Assembly: GCF_025823185.1 (NCBI RefSeq)
Contig: NZ_JACKVK010000004.1
Location: 248,001-312,000 of the forward strand
Reading direction: 5' to 3'
DNA length: 64,000 nucleotides
Source of the DNA: Mycobacterium yunnanensis
GTDB taxonomy: Bacteria > Actinomycetota > Actinomycetes > Mycobacteriales > Mycobacteriaceae
Positions 41,143 through 51,594 of the stretch are shown piece by piece. The notes under the pieces are model-generated. The model ran no database searches. It was not told the origin of the DNA and saw only the letters and a list, made by a program, of their open reading frames with translations. The position numbers were made by a program, and so were the translations under genes. Numbering within the stretch: the first letter of the stretch is position 1; every line of letters begins with the position of its first letter.

Positions 41143-41252
41143 TCTACGGCCGAGGTCTCTGCCACCGCACACCTGGTGCGATCCACGGCACCGGCTGCCC
41201 AGCGTTGGGCAACGTGATGACGACACCGTGGCGAAGGAATACTCCCCTCGCG
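41143..41252 (-). promoter_or_regulatory. Probable yybP-ykoY (manganese) riboswitch upstream of terC
   Basis: Reading the minus strand, the leader contains GGGGAGTA (complement of 41239-41246), then GTCGTCATCAC, nested GC-rich stems, and GAGACCTCGGCCG (complement of 41147-41159), in the order and spacing of the yybP-ykoY aptamer class. It ends about 30 bp before the TerC start. Mn-responsive members of this class commonly control TerC-type genes. Recognised from conserved blocks by eye; covariance scoring would settle it. Confidence 0.72.
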
Positions 41253-41286
41253 GTCCAGTGTGGCAGACGACCGCCGCGACGGGCAA

Positions 41287-41526
41287 TCAGCCCCGCCCGC
41301 GGCGGCGCTGCGAGAAGCCCGGCACCGCGACGTCGTCGACGGGCGCGTGGGTCAGGGCCAGCGCAATCAGGATGTCGCCGGTGGTGACGAACAGGCCGGC
41401 CCAGTACAGCCACTTCGTGTCCGGTTCGGGCTGCACCGCGAAGAAGACGATCAGGAAGATCGGGCCGACGATGCCGCACAGGAAGACGAAGAGCTGGATC
41501 TTGACGTAGCGAATGAACGTCTCCAT
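41287..41526 (-). CDS. Small two-helix membrane protein
   Basis: 79 residues. Two hydrophobic helices (FIRYVKIQLFVFLCGIVGPIFLIVFF and WLYWAGLFVTTGDILIALALTH) and a basic C-terminus (RRRGRG). Not recognised. ATG chosen at METFIRY; an upstream ATG would add a charged, unlikely leader. Lies just upstream of the TerC riboswitch on the same strand; divergent from the VOC gene. Confidence 0.72.
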   Translation of the reverse strand: METFIRYVKIQLFVFLCGIVGPIFLIVFFAVQPEPDTKWLYWAGLFVTTGDILIALALTHAPVDDVAVPGFSQRRRGRG

Positions 41527-41604
41527 GCGGCGATCTTCCCTCCCCGAGTCCCACCGGCGACCATTCTTCCGCGCGGGTGCCCGGTGCACCCCTACATTGA
41601 GCCC

Positions 41605-42012
41605 GTGATCCTGGACCTGCTCAGCCCCGGTGTCGAGATCGGCCTCGTCACCACCAACGTCGACGCCATGGTGGACTTCTACGAGGGCTTCCTCGGCCTC
41701 GAGCCTCAGGGTCAGATCGACTTCGCCGACGGCACGCAGCGGCGGTACACCCTCGGCGGCAGCGTGCTGAAGCTCGTCACCTACACCACACCGCCGCCGT
41801 TGCCCGTCGCCGCGGGGGGCGGCCGCGCGCAGGCCGGTTTGCGGTACTTCACCGTCGGGGTGCGCAACCTGCGTGCCCTGGCCGCCACGGTCGAGGCCGC
41901 GGGCTACGACGTCGTCGAGCCGCCGACGGAGTTCGCTCCGGTTCCTGGAATGGGGTGGATGTTCGTCGCCGACCCCGACGGCAACTCCATCGAGTTCTTC
42001 GGGACGCTGTAG
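41605..42012 (+). CDS. VOC/glyoxalase superfamily protein
   Basis: 135 residues with two beta-alpha-beta-beta-beta units: GLVTTNVDAMVDFYEGFLGLE and VGVRNLRALAATVEAAGYDVV, ending MFVADPDGNSIEFFG with the family's final metal-site Glu. Could be a glyoxalase, dioxygenase or resistance-type protein; substrate not evident. GTG start after GAGCCC; upstream in-frame sequence is antisense to the small membrane protein. Confidence 0.82.
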   Translation: MILDLLSPGVEIGLVTTNVDAMVDFYEGFLGLEPQGQIDFADGTQRRYTLGGSVLKLVTYTTPPPLPVAAGGGRAQAGLRYFTVGVRNLRALAATVEAAGYDVVEPPTEFAPVPGMGWMFVADPDGNSIEFFGTL

Positions 42013-42092
42013 GGATTAGCGGTCCGCGGCCAGGTAGCGCAGCAGGACGGCATCGCCAGGGAACGTCCGCGTCTCCACCAGTCGCAGTGCAC

Positions 42093-42839
42093 TCAGGCGG
42101 GGACCACGACGACCAGGTCGTTGCCGGTGCGCTCGACGCGCATGCCCGCTCGACGGGCCAGGGTGGCGACCGCCGCGGCGTCGCCCGGTTCGGCGCGGCT
42201 CGACGCGAGCACCCGGGCCAGCCGGCCCTTGTGCGCCTTGTTGAAGTGGCTGACGACGGTGCGGCGACCGTCGTCGTGCTCGGCGACCACGTCGACGTCG
42301 ACCGCGCCGGGCACCCTGCCCAGCGCCGCGTACGACCCCGACCTCAGGTCGACGACCAACTCCTCGGCGGCCAGCCGGGCCAGGACGGGTTCGAGCACCG
42401 GCCGCCACCGCGACGCCAGCGTGGCTCCGCCGGGCAGCTTGGAGCCCGCCGACAGTCGGTAGGCGGGGACGGCGTCACCTGCCCGCAGCAACCCGAACAG
42501 GGCCGACCCGACGGCGAGACGGGAGCGGGCACGGGAAGCGGCTGCGCCACTGAGTGATTCGACGTCGAGGGCGTCGTAGAGCACGCCGGTGTACCGCTCG
42601 ATGGCGGGCATGGTGTTCGCCGTCCGCAGAGCGGCGTTGCGGTCGATCTCGGCGTCCTGGGCCGCGGAGATCCCGAGGGCGCGGCGCGCCGCGGGCCGGT
42701 CGGCGGACAGGTCGACGAGCTCGTCGACCAGGGTGGCCCGCAGCTCACCCAACTCGGGGGAGCTCAGGGAGTTCAGCCCCAGCGGCGGACCGTCGCCCCC
42801 GCCGCGCTTGGTCTCCGACGGCGGCAGCAGCACGATCAC
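42093..42839 (-). CDS. yaaA: Peroxide stress protein YaaA (DUF328)
   Basis: 248 residues. Opens with MIVLLPPSETKR and carries RYTGVLYDAL, LYSGSYAAL-like DLRSGSYAAL and SHFNKAHKGRLAR, all characteristic of the YaaA family, which lowers intracellular iron after peroxide stress in E. coli and binds DNA. GTG start. Eleven base pairs downstream of the phosphatase gene on the same strand, so probably cotranscribed. Confidence 0.88.
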   Translation of the reverse strand: MIVLLPPSETKRGGGDGPPLGLNSLSSPELGELRATLVDELVDLSADRPAARRALGISAAQDAEIDRNAALRTANTMPAIERYTGVLYDALDVESLSGAAASRARSRLAVGSALFGLLRAGDAVPAYRLSAGSKLPGGATLASRWRPVLEPVLARLAAEELVVDLRSGSYAALGRVPGAVDVDVVAEHDDGRRTVVSHFNKAHKGRLARVLASSRAEPGDAAAVATLARRAGMRVERTGNDLVVVVPA

Positions 42840-42849
42840 GGCGACGAGA

Positions 42850-43986
42850 CTAGCCGTAGGCCAGCAGCAGGGGGACGCGCTGTTCGGCGGTGGTCAGGGA
42901 GCCGTGGTGGCCCACCAGCCCCGACTCGACGGGCTCGGCGGTGCGGCGCACCAGCGCCGTGCTGTCGCGCCCCGCGGCCACGACGTCTCCGATGCGGTCG
43001 GCGACGCGGTCGGTGACGCGGTCGCCGAACCAGCCCGCGGCGATGGCCTCGTCGCGCGAGACCACCCACGCCCGTCGGCCCAGGACCTCCCGCCACGCTG
43101 CGAGCACGTCGCCGGCCGCGCCGTCGACGGCGTAGACGTGCCTCGCGCGCGCCTCGCCCCCGATCGCGTGGACGCCGTCGAGCAGTTCCGGCGTGGTGTC
43201 CACGTCGACCCGGTCGTCCTCACCGACGGCGACCATGCCGTGGTCGGCGACGACGGCCAGCAAGGTGCCCGGGGGGAGACCCTCGACGATCGACTCGACC
43301 AGCCGGTCGACCTGACGCAACTGCAGCCGCCACGCCACCGAACCCGGGCCGTGAAGATGACCGATGAGGTCGAGGTCGCCGTGGTAGCCGTAGCAGAAGC
43401 CCCCGCGTGCGACGGCGTGCTGGATCGTCGCGGCGAGGTCGCCGAGGCCGTGGACGCCGACGAAGCGCCCGCCTCGCAGGACCGCGCGGGTCAACCCGGT
43501 GCCCGCGAACTGTGCGTTGGACGCGACGGTCACGGCGAATCCGGACGCCGCGGCCCGTTCGAAGACGGTGGGCAGGGGTTGCACCTGCTCGGGTAGCTGC
43601 ACGTCACGCAGATCCTCGCCGCCAGGGTGCCTGCGCCACTGCAGGGCGTTGACCACGCCCGAATCGCCCAACCTGAAGGAATACCCGACCATGCCGTGCT
43701 CGCCACTGCGGCACCCGGTGCCGACGGCAGCCAACCCGGCGGCCGTCGTGGACGGGAAGCCCACGCTCAGGGACTGCCCGCGAAGGCCGGCCAGGACCGG
43801 GGCGTCGGCGGCGTGGGCGTCCAACAGGTCGGCGCCAAGACCGTCGACCAGCAGCACACACGCCCCGGCCAGCCCGTCTCGCAACGGAATTCGTCGGTCG
43901 AACTCGGGGCCGCCGAGGGCCGAGAGCACCGAGGGCGCGACGTCGGCGAGGTGGGGGAGACCCGGGTCGGGGCGGGGCAGGTCCAT
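42850..43986 (-). CDS. Alkaline phosphatase superfamily protein (nucleotide pyrophosphatase/phosphodiesterase)
   Basis: 378 residues. Metal and nucleophile motifs of the superfamily: LLVDGLGADLL, nucleophile Thr in FPSTTAAGLAAVGTG, YHGDLDLIGHLHG and VVADHGMV. No signal peptide, so cytoplasmic. Substrate unknown; mycobacterial relatives are annotated as type I phosphodiesterase/nucleotide pyrophosphatase. Divergent from the VanY-like lipoprotein gene. Confidence 0.86.
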   Translation of the reverse strand: MDLPRPDPGLPHLADVAPSVLSALGGPEFDRRIPLRDGLAGACVLLVDGLGADLLDAHAADAPVLAGLRGQSLSVGFPSTTAAGLAAVGTGCRSGEHGMVGYSFRLGDSGVVNALQWRRHPGGEDLRDVQLPEQVQPLPTVFERAAASGFAVTVASNAQFAGTGLTRAVLRGGRFVGVHGLGDLAATIQHAVARGGFCYGYHGDLDLIGHLHGPGSVAWRLQLRQVDRLVESIVEGLPPGTLLAVVADHGMVAVGEDDRVDVDTTPELLDGVHAIGGEARARHVYAVDGAAGDVLAAWREVLGRRAWVVSRDEAIAAGWFGDRVTDRVADRIGDVVAAGRDSTALVRRTAEPVESGLVGHHGSLTTAEQRVPLLLAYG

Positions 43987-44051
43987 CGGTCACCGAGCCT
44001 GCCACAGGCTCCGATGCGGGAGTGGGCTCCGGTGCCGAATACCCTCACCCC

Positions 44052-44654
44052 ATGGGCCAGGCGGTGACCGGATCGGTGGTGACGGCCGTCGGTCTCAGCG
44101 CGCTGCTGATGAGCTGCGGCACGACCTCACCTCCCACCTCCGCGCCGCCCACCTCCGCGCCGCCGCCCACGGCCGCCGTCGCCGTCGAACCGTTGTCGAT
44201 CGGCACGGCCGCCGAGGACACCACGGGCGGCCTGGTCGCCGACGGCCAGCTCATCTCGCCGTTCGACGTGGAGAACCCCGCCGTCGGCTTCCTCGAACCC
44301 GCGCTGCTCGCGGCGATCCAGAACGCCGCCACGGCCGCGTCCGCCGACGGCGTCGACGTGAAACTCACCTCGGGGTGGCGCTCCACGGGATTTCAGAAGC
44401 GACTGTTCGACCAGGCCGTGACCACCTACGGCAGCGCCGACCTGGCGGCCCAGTTCGTGGCGTCACCGGAGAAGTCGATGCACGTGGTCGGCAAGGCGGT
44501 CGACGTGGGCCCCGTGGTGGCCGATCAGTGGATGATCGCCAACGGCTCGCGGTTCGGGTTGTGCCAGATCTACGCCAACGAGATCTGGCACTTCGAGCTC
44601 GCGGTCGACGCCGCGGGCATCTGCCCGCCGCTGCGACCCAACGCCGCCGGTTAG
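44052..44654 (+). CDS. VanY-like M15 peptidase, putative lipoprotein
   Basis: 200 residues. N-terminal signal with a possible lipobox (LLMSC, Cys about 25), Pro/Thr/Ser linker, then the M15B D-alanyl-D-alanine carboxypeptidase fold: LTSGWRSTGFQKRLFDQ, zinc motif SMHVVGKAVDVG (SxHxxGxAxD) and EIWHFE (final zinc His). Trims peptidoglycan stem peptides outside the membrane. ATG start chosen at MGQAVTGS; a GTG-less upstream frame is Gly/Pro-rich. Overlaps the convergent Rieske gene by 4 bp. Confidence 0.86.
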   Translation: MGQAVTGSVVTAVGLSALLMSCGTTSPPTSAPPTSAPPPTAAVAVEPLSIGTAAEDTTGGLVADGQLISPFDVENPAVGFLEPALLAAIQNAATAASADGVDVKLTSGWRSTGFQKRLFDQAVTTYGSADLAAQFVASPEKSMHVVGKAVDVGPVVADQWMIANGSRFGLCQIYANEIWHFELAVDAAGICPPLRPNAAG

Positions 44655-45088
44655 CCAGCGACGATCGATTCGCCCTGCACGGTCACGGCCTTGGTCTCCA
44701 GCGGCTTCTTCGCAGGGCCCTTGGCGACGGAGCCGTCGAGATTGAACTCGCTGTCGTGACACGGGCAGATGATCTTGCCGTCGGTGATCTTGTTGACGTT
44801 GCACCCGGCGTGCGGGCACACCGTCGAGAAGCCCTTGAAGTCCCCGGCCGTGGCTTGGGTGATCACCACGTCGTCGACGATGACCCCCGAGCCGACCGGA
44901 ACGTCGGCCGTCTTGGCCAACGCGGCGCCCGGCGCGGCGGCGGCCGAGGAGGACGCCGCGGGTGACGACGACGATTCCGCGGTGGCCGTCTCGTCTTTGG
45001 AGCTACAGGCCGCGACGGCGGCAGCGAGGGCGCCGACGCCGGCGCCGACGATGACCGTGCGACGCTGGGGACGAATGTGTTCGAGCAT
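44651..45088 (-). CDS. Exported Rieske [2Fe-2S] protein
   Basis: 145 residues. Tat-like signal (RPQRRTVIVGAGVGALAAA) followed by AAC, a possible lipobox, a Ser/Ala linker and a small Rieske domain with cluster motifs CPHAGC and CPCHDSEF. The ligands (two Cys, two His) are all present. Lacks any catalytic domain, so it is an electron carrier on the outer face of the membrane; partner not identified in the window. Confidence 0.87.
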   Translation of the reverse strand: MLEHIRPQRRTVIVGAGVGALAAAVAACSSKDETATAESSSSPAASSSAAAAPGAALAKTADVPVGSGVIVDDVVITQATAGDFKGFSTVCPHAGCNVNKITDGKIICPCHDSEFNLDGSVAKGPAKKPLETKAVTVQGESIVAG

Positions 45089-45352
45089 GGGGTGGCAGTC
45101 CTTCTCAGTGGGTGGGCCCCGCGGGGCTGCACGAGGTCCTGCACGAATTGTGGCCCGCGGACCTGGTAATCGGCCACCGAACGCGGAAGTGGCGCCGCGT
45201 GCCAGCAAGTACACAGCGTTGCGGACCCGCCACCGCGATGGCGGCGCTGTTACCCTCCCAAGAGCCGACAGCAGGCCCCGACCGCGCGGCAGCTGACGCA
45301 ACGGCGCGGAGTCACCCGCGACCCGGCCGGCTCGAATCACGGAAAGAGTGTT

Positions 45353-46594
45353 GTGCGCACCGGAGAGATCAAGGCCCTGTCCGGCCTGCGCATCGTTGCG
45401 GCCGTGTGGGTCGTGATGTTCCACTTCCGACCACTGCTGCAGATGGCGTCACCGCCCCTCTACGACTCGCTCAAGCCGGTCCTCGACTGCGGCGCACAGG
45501 GCGTCGACCTCTTCTTCATCCTCAGCGGGTTCGTCCTGACGTGGAATTACTTGGAGCGCATGGGCGATCGCTGGTCGACGCGAGCCACGTTGCACTTCCT
45601 GTGGCTGCGGCTAGCGAGGGTGTGGCCGCTGTACTTGGTGACGATGCACCTGGCCGCGTTGTGGATCATCTTCACGTTGAACTACGGCAACTTCCCGTCT
45701 CCGGAGGCGGGGTCGCTGACGGCGATCAGCTATCTGCGCCAGCTGGTGATGGTGCAGCTGTGGTTCCAGCCCTTCTTCGACTTCTCCAGCTGGGACGGGC
45801 CCGCCTGGTCGATCAGCGCCGAGTGGCTGGCGTACCTGCTGTTCGGGGTGCTCATTCTGGTGATCCACCGGGTCGACCGCGCGACGCGGGCGCGGGGTCT
45901 GCTGCTGCTGGCCTTCGCCGCGACCCTGCCGCCGCTGATCCTGCTGGTCGGCTCCGGCGGCCAGTTCTACACGCCGTGGAGCTGGCTGCCGCGCATCGTG
46001 CTGCAGTTCACCGCGGGGGCGCTGGCCTGCGCGGCGGTGCGCAAGATGCGGCCGTCGGACCGCGGTCGGACCGTCGCCGGACTGGTGTCGGTGCTGTTGC
46101 TGGTGGCCATCATCGGCGCCCTGTACTGGTTCGAGGCGCACCCGCTGCCGAACATCCGGGACGACTTCGGTCTCGTCGACGTGCTGTTCATGCCGTTGGT
46201 CGTGGCATTGGCGCTCGGGTCGGGCACCCTGCCCGCGCTGTTGTCCACCCGGGTGATGGTCTACGGCGGGCAGGTCTCCTTCGGGTTGTACATGGTGCAC
46301 GAGCTGGTCCACACAGCCTGGCTGTGGATCATGGCGCAGTATGAGATCACCTTCGCGCCGAGCATCGGCGCCAAGCTCGTCTACGTCGCGCTGCTGCTGG
46401 TGTCGCTCGGCCTGGGGATCCTGCTGTTCCACTTCGTGGAGGAACCCGCGCGAATGTGGATGCGCCGCATGGTCGGTGAGCGCAGGCCGCCTGTCGACCT
46501 CGAACACACCCCGCAGTCCGACGTGCCCGAGCCTCACCTCGTCCGGGACTCGGTGGACGATCGGCCCACGACACTTCGAATCCAGGCGGGTTGA
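45353..46594 (+). CDS. Acyltransferase 3 (OafA/YrhL) family membrane protein
   Basis: 413 residues, about ten membrane helices. AT3 hallmarks: GLRIVAAVWVVMFHFRP with the catalytic-type His, and DLFFILSGFVLTWNY. Transfers acetyl or other acyl groups to extracytoplasmic sugars. Its stop overlaps the start of the SGNH hydrolase gene (TGATG), matching the usual AT3-SGNH pairing, here as two polypeptides. GTG start. Confidence 0.89.
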   Translation: MRTGEIKALSGLRIVAAVWVVMFHFRPLLQMASPPLYDSLKPVLDCGAQGVDLFFILSGFVLTWNYLERMGDRWSTRATLHFLWLRLARVWPLYLVTMHLAALWIIFTLNYGNFPSPEAGSLTAISYLRQLVMVQLWFQPFFDFSSWDGPAWSISAEWLAYLLFGVLILVIHRVDRATRARGLLLLAFAATLPPLILLVGSGGQFYTPWSWLPRIVLQFTAGALACAAVRKMRPSDRGRTVAGLVSVLLLVAIIGALYWFEAHPLPNIRDDFGLVDVLFMPLVVALALGSGTLPALLSTRVMVYGGQVSFGLYMVHELVHTAWLWIMAQYEITFAPSIGAKLVYVALLLVSLGLGILLFHFVEEPARMWMRRMVGERRPPVDLEHTPQSDVPEPHLVRDSVDDRPTTLRIQAG

Positions 46595-47301
46595 TGCACG
46601 ACTTCGGTAGCCGGTTCGCCACGTTCGTCCTGTCCCTGACCCTGGTGGTCGGGGTCCTGCTGAACGCGCCGTCGTCCCGCACGACGCCCTATGACGTCAC
46701 GACGGCTGGTACGCCGGTGACACGGATCGCCGTCGTCGGCGATTCGTACACCAACGGCACCGCGATCGGTGGTCAGGGCCCCAACGCCTGGCCTGCGCTG
46801 GCCTGGAAGACATTGGCCCGACGGGGAATGCCGGTCAGCGCCGACGTCGCCGCCGAGGGCCGGGCGGGCTACGGCGTGCGCGGCGACCAAGGCAACCTGT
46901 TCGTGGACCTCACGCCGCGAGCGGTGCGGCCCGACGACGCCGTCGTCGTCTTCTACGGGTCGCGCAACGACCAGGGGGTCGACCCCAACGCCCTCAACGG
47001 GCAGGTCTTCAACGCGCTGTCCCTGGCGCGCAGCATCGCCCCCGGCGCGCGGCTCTTGGTGATCGGTCCGCCGTGGCCGACGGCGGACGTGCCGCCCGCG
47101 GTGCTGCAGATCCGCGACATCCTGTCGTTTCAGTCGATGCTGGCCGGCGCGACGTTCGTCGACCCGATTGCCGAGCGGTGGTTCGTGGACCGCCCGGATC
47201 TCATCGGCGCCGACGGCGTGCACCCCACCAACGCCGGCCACGCCTACATGGCCGACAAGATCGCGCCGCTGATCGGCGACCAGCTGCCGCGCCGGGTGTG
47301 A
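46594..47301 (+). CDS. SGNH/GDSL hydrolase, membrane-anchored
   Basis: 235 residues. N-terminal hydrophobic anchor or signal (FATFVLSLTLVVGVLL), catalytic Ser block AVVGDSYTNG, FYGSRND (Asn block) and DGVHPTNAGH (Asp and His block). An extracytoplasmic esterase or acyltransferase. Starts inside the stop of the AT3 gene; AT3 proteins often carry such a domain as a C-terminal fusion that completes acyl transfer, so the two probably act together. Converges on upp. Confidence 0.87.
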   Translation: MHDFGSRFATFVLSLTLVVGVLLNAPSSRTTPYDVTTAGTPVTRIAVVGDSYTNGTAIGGQGPNAWPALAWKTLARRGMPVSADVAAEGRAGYGVRGDQGNLFVDLTPRAVRPDDAVVVFYGSRNDQGVDPNALNGQVFNALSLARSIAPGARLLVIGPPWPTADVPPAVLQIRDILSFQSMLAGATFVDPIAERWFVDRPDLIGADGVHPTNAGHAYMADKIAPLIGDQLPRRV

Positions 47302-47302
47302 C

Positions 47303-47944
47303 CTACTTCGTGCCGAAGATGCGGTCGCCGGCGTCACCGAGGCCCGGCAGGATGTAGCCGTGCTCGTCGAGCTGTCGGTCGACGGCGGCGGTGTAGACGG
47401 GCACGTCCGGGTGGGCCTTCGCCATGGCCGCGAGCCCCTCGGGGCAGGTCAGCAGGCACACGAACTTGATCGACTTCGGGCCGCACTCCTTGAGCCGGTC
47501 GACCGCGGCAATCGCCGAGTTCCCGGTGGCGAGCATGGGGTCGACGACCACCACGTCGCGCTCCTCCAAGTCGCCCGGCATCTTGAAGTAGTACTCGACC
47601 GCCACCAGGGTCTTGGGGTCGCGGTACAGACCGATGTGCCCCACCCGGGCGCCCGGCACGACGCTCAGCATGCCGTCCAGGATGCCGGTGCCGGCCCGCA
47701 GAATCGACACGAACACCAGCTTCTTGCCGTCGATCACCCTGCCGGTCATGGTCTCCAGCGGTGTCTCGACCTCGACGTCGTGCAGCGGTATGTCACGTAG
47801 CACCTCGTAGGCCACCAGTGCGGCGATCTCGTTGACGAGTTGGCGAAAGGTCTTCGTGGACGCCTCCTTTCGTCGCAGCAGAGTCAGCTTGTGCTGTACC
47901 AGTGGGTGGTCCACCAGGTGCAGCGTGTCCTGACTGTCGTCCAC
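47303..47944 (-). CDS. upp: Uracil phosphoribosyltransferase (URC6-type)
   Basis: 213 residues. Makes UMP from uracil and PRPP. PRPP loop [29 protein letters not shown] and terminal [18 protein letters not shown] are canonical. Resembles the proteobacterial form (KHKL..., FGTK end) more than the M. tuberculosis Upp I remember. Third gene of the operon with the DUF1688 and GTP cyclohydrolase II-like genes; in the URC pathway of yeast the first step is this activity (URC6). GTG start, GAAAGGGGACGACACGT leader. Confidence 0.9.
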   Translation of the reverse strand: MDDSQDTLHLVDHPLVQHKLTLLRRKEASTKTFRQLVNEIAALVAYEVLRDIPLHDVEVETPLETMTGRVIDGKKLVFVSILRAGTGILDGMLSVVPGARVGHIGLYRDPKTLVAVEYYFKMPGDLEERDVVVVDPMLATGNSAIAAVDRLKECGPKSIKFVCLLTCPEGLAAMAKAHPDVPVYTAAVDRQLDEHGYILPGLGDAGDRIFGTK

Positions 47945-47969
47945 GTGTCGTCCCCTTTCTGAAGGCGGT

Positions 47970-49198
47970 CTAGAAGACGGTGCCGTCGCTGACGACGACC
48001 AGCGGTGGCAACCCGCCACGGTGGCGGTTGGCCAGGACGCGTCCGGCTGCCCAGGTGCCACCCTCCAGCACGCAGGCCAGCGGCATCCGGGTCGCGTCCA
48101 CTCCCAGCTCGTCGCGTACCCGTGGGGCCAGGTCGTCGAGCAGCGCCACCGTCAACGCCCGCCATTCGACGACGAGCTCGTCGCCGACGGCCCAGGAGGA
48201 ACCGAGCCAGTCGGGGTCGCGCAGCCGGAGCACGCCGGTGTCCAGCAGCAGTCCGCCGTTGCGGTATTCGGGCAGGGCGGTCAGTGCGTCGAGACCGGTC
48301 ACCGGTACGCCGGCCCAACCGAACGGCTCGAGCAGCGAGTAGGTCAACCACTGCGAGAGCTTGTGAAACGGCATCCAGCCGTCGGTGAGGCCAGGTCCGG
48401 TGACGGCGCGGTGGCGCCAGCAGTCGCCCAGGGGTTGATCGCCGATGGCGTTGTCCGCCAGCCAGATTCGCGACAAGGACCGCAGCAGCTCGGAGAGGAT
48501 GTCGTGCGCGGCGACCGTCGCCGGGCCGTTCCGGGGCACCAGTCGGTCGAACAATCCGCCGGGGCGTCCAGGCGAGCCGAAGGTCTCGGGCTGTGCGCTC
48601 ATTGCCCGGCCGAGCCGGTGCAGCAGCTCCACCCGGCCGTCGACGCCGACCAGCGGATTGTCGGGGCCGATCTGGAACGCCGCGGCCAGCCGCGCGGGGG
48701 TCAGGGCCGCCAGACCCTCGGCGTCGACCCGCAGCGGATCGTCGGGATCGGAGGAGAAGACGCCGTCGACGAACGCGTGCCATGACGCGACGCCGAGGCC
48801 CTCCGAGCGCTCGAACCGCTTGCCGCTGACGGCTTCGTCGTAGTGCCAGTCGGGTCCGGCGCCGGCGTCGAGCAGGACGCTGACCACCGCGAGGTCGACC
48901 ATGGCGCGCGCCCGGCCGCTGGAATCCCTGGCTGATAGCAGCGCGTCGAGCTCGGCCGTGCGGTCGACGCCGCCGGCCTCGAAGTGTCGCCATCGGCTGT
49001 GGAACGGAATGTCCAAGTGCGGGTACCGCTCTCGCGTCACCGTCACGACTTCGGCGACGGCTGCGGGCGTCGACTCGTCGTCGACGACGAACCACGCCGA
49101 GTCGCCGGTTCGCGCGCGCTGCAGCAGCGCGGTGGCGCGGTCCCGGACGGCGGCGGTGGTGCGCAGCAGCGTCGCGGCACCGTCGGCCTCGCCGGTGC

Positions 49199-49202
<4 letters not shown>
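47970..49202 (-). CDS. DUF1688 family protein (URC4-like, uracil catabolism)
   Basis: 410 residues, the usual length of DUF1688/URC4. Recognisable stretches: [76 protein letters not shown]4 is required for uracil degradation in Lachancea kluyveri; its exact reaction was not settled to my knowledge. ATG start overlaps the stop of the upstream GTP cyclohydrolase II-like gene (ATGA), and upp follows 25 bp later. Confidence 0.87.
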
Positions 49203-50434
<1,232 letters not shown>

Positions 50435-50519
50435 GCTCGCTCCTCGGGGGTCGAACGTCCGGCCGTCGGGCCGTCGGAATGCGCCAGCATAGCGACTCGC
50501 CCCCGACGACGCCGGGTGT

Positions 50520-50921
50520 CTAGGGCTGGGGGCCGAAGGTGGTCAGACAGAACGGATGTCCGGCCGGGTCGAGGAACACCCGCCACAGCTCCGGAGCGGG
50601 TTGATGCCGTGCGAGCCGGGCTCCGACGGCCAGCGCGCGGGCCTCGGCGGCGTCGAGATCGGCGACCGAGACGTCGAAGTGCATCTGCTGTCCCTGTCCG
50701 GGCTCGGGCCAGGTCGGCGGTACGTAGTCGTCGACCTTCATCATGGCGAGCGTGTGAGTGCCGTCGGAGATGGCGACGACCCGACCGTCGGGGGTCTCGG
50801 CGACCCGCGTCATGCCGAACAGGTCGGCGTAGAAGTCCGCAAGCTGGCCGGGGTCGGGACAGTCGACCGACACCGATCCGATGTGCAGTGCGGGGGAGTC
50901 TTGGGGCGTCGTCGGGGTCAC
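50520..50921 (-). CDS. VOC/glyoxalase superfamily protein
   Basis: 133 residues. SVDCPDPGQLADFYADLFGM, MKVDDYVPPTWPEPGQGQQMHFDVSVADLDAAEARALAVGARL and VFLDPAGHPFCLTTF form a typical VOC fold of the type widespread and unassigned in actinobacteria. GTG start overlaps the stop of the methyltransferase gene (4 bp), so the pair is translationally coupled. Confidence 0.83.
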   Translation of the reverse strand: MTPTTPQDSPALHIGSVSVDCPDPGQLADFYADLFGMTRVAETPDGRVVAISDGTHTLAMMKVDDYVPPTWPEPGQGQQMHFDVSVADLDAAEARALAVGARLARHQPAPELWRVFLDPAGHPFCLTTFGPQP

Positions 50922-51526
50922 GACGACGACCCTGCCACGTCGGGGCGACGGTGCACCGACACCGCGTAGTCGCCCCGGTCGTAGGGTTCGCGGTCCCAGG
51001 TCGCCCATCGTGCCGCGGCCGTCGCTCCGGCGCGTGCGGCGAAGTGGTCGTACTCGTCGAGGGTGAGTCGCCCAGGGCGCAGGGAGAACCCGGTGACGAG
51101 TAGGCCTCCGGGGGCCAGGCGGTCCACCATCTGCCGCACGACGCGTTCCTCGGACCCGGGGGTCAGGAAGATCATCACGTTGCCGGCGAGGAGGACGAGG
51201 TCGAAGGACTCCCGACGGTGATCGTCGAGCTCGGCGAGGTCGGCCTGGATCCATTCGAGGTCGGCGGCCTTCGCGCGGGCAGCGGAGAGCATGTCGGGGT
51301 CTGCGTCGACCCCCACCACGAATCGTCCGCGCCGGGCCAGTTCGACGGCGACCCGGCCCGTGCCGCACCCGGCGTCGAGCACCCTGTGGCCCCCCGTCTG
51401 CGCCAGCAGGCCGTCGACGAGGTCGGCCTCACCGTGGATGCTGGCGCCCGATTCGGCGAGTCTGGCCCACCGCTGGTCGTAGTCGTCGCCGCGCGGTGCG
51501 TCGGTGTCCTGCCAACGGGTGCTCAC
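50918..51526 (-). CDS. Class I SAM-dependent methyltransferase
   Basis: 202 residues. Motif I RVLDAGCGTGRVAVELARRG, motif II GVDADPDML, motif III VLLAGNVMIFL and RLAPGGLLVTGF. Substrate unknown. GTG start chosen at VSTRWQDTD; the frame upstream is antisense to the Pro-rich protein gene's leader. Operon with the VOC gene downstream. Confidence 0.86.
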   Translation of the reverse strand: MSTRWQDTDAPRGDDYDQRWARLAESGASIHGEADLVDGLLAQTGGHRVLDAGCGTGRVAVELARRGRFVVGVDADPDMLSAARAKAADLEWIQADLAELDDHRRESFDLVLLAGNVMIFLTPGSEERVVRQMVDRLAPGGLLVTGFSLRPGRLTLDEYDHFAARAGATAAARWATWDREPYDRGDYAVSVHRRPDVAGSSS

Positions 51527-51594
51527 CGCGCCATCATCGTGCACGGTGGTCGACGGCTGTCCTTTGGGCACGTCAACCGGGGTAACATGGCCGA

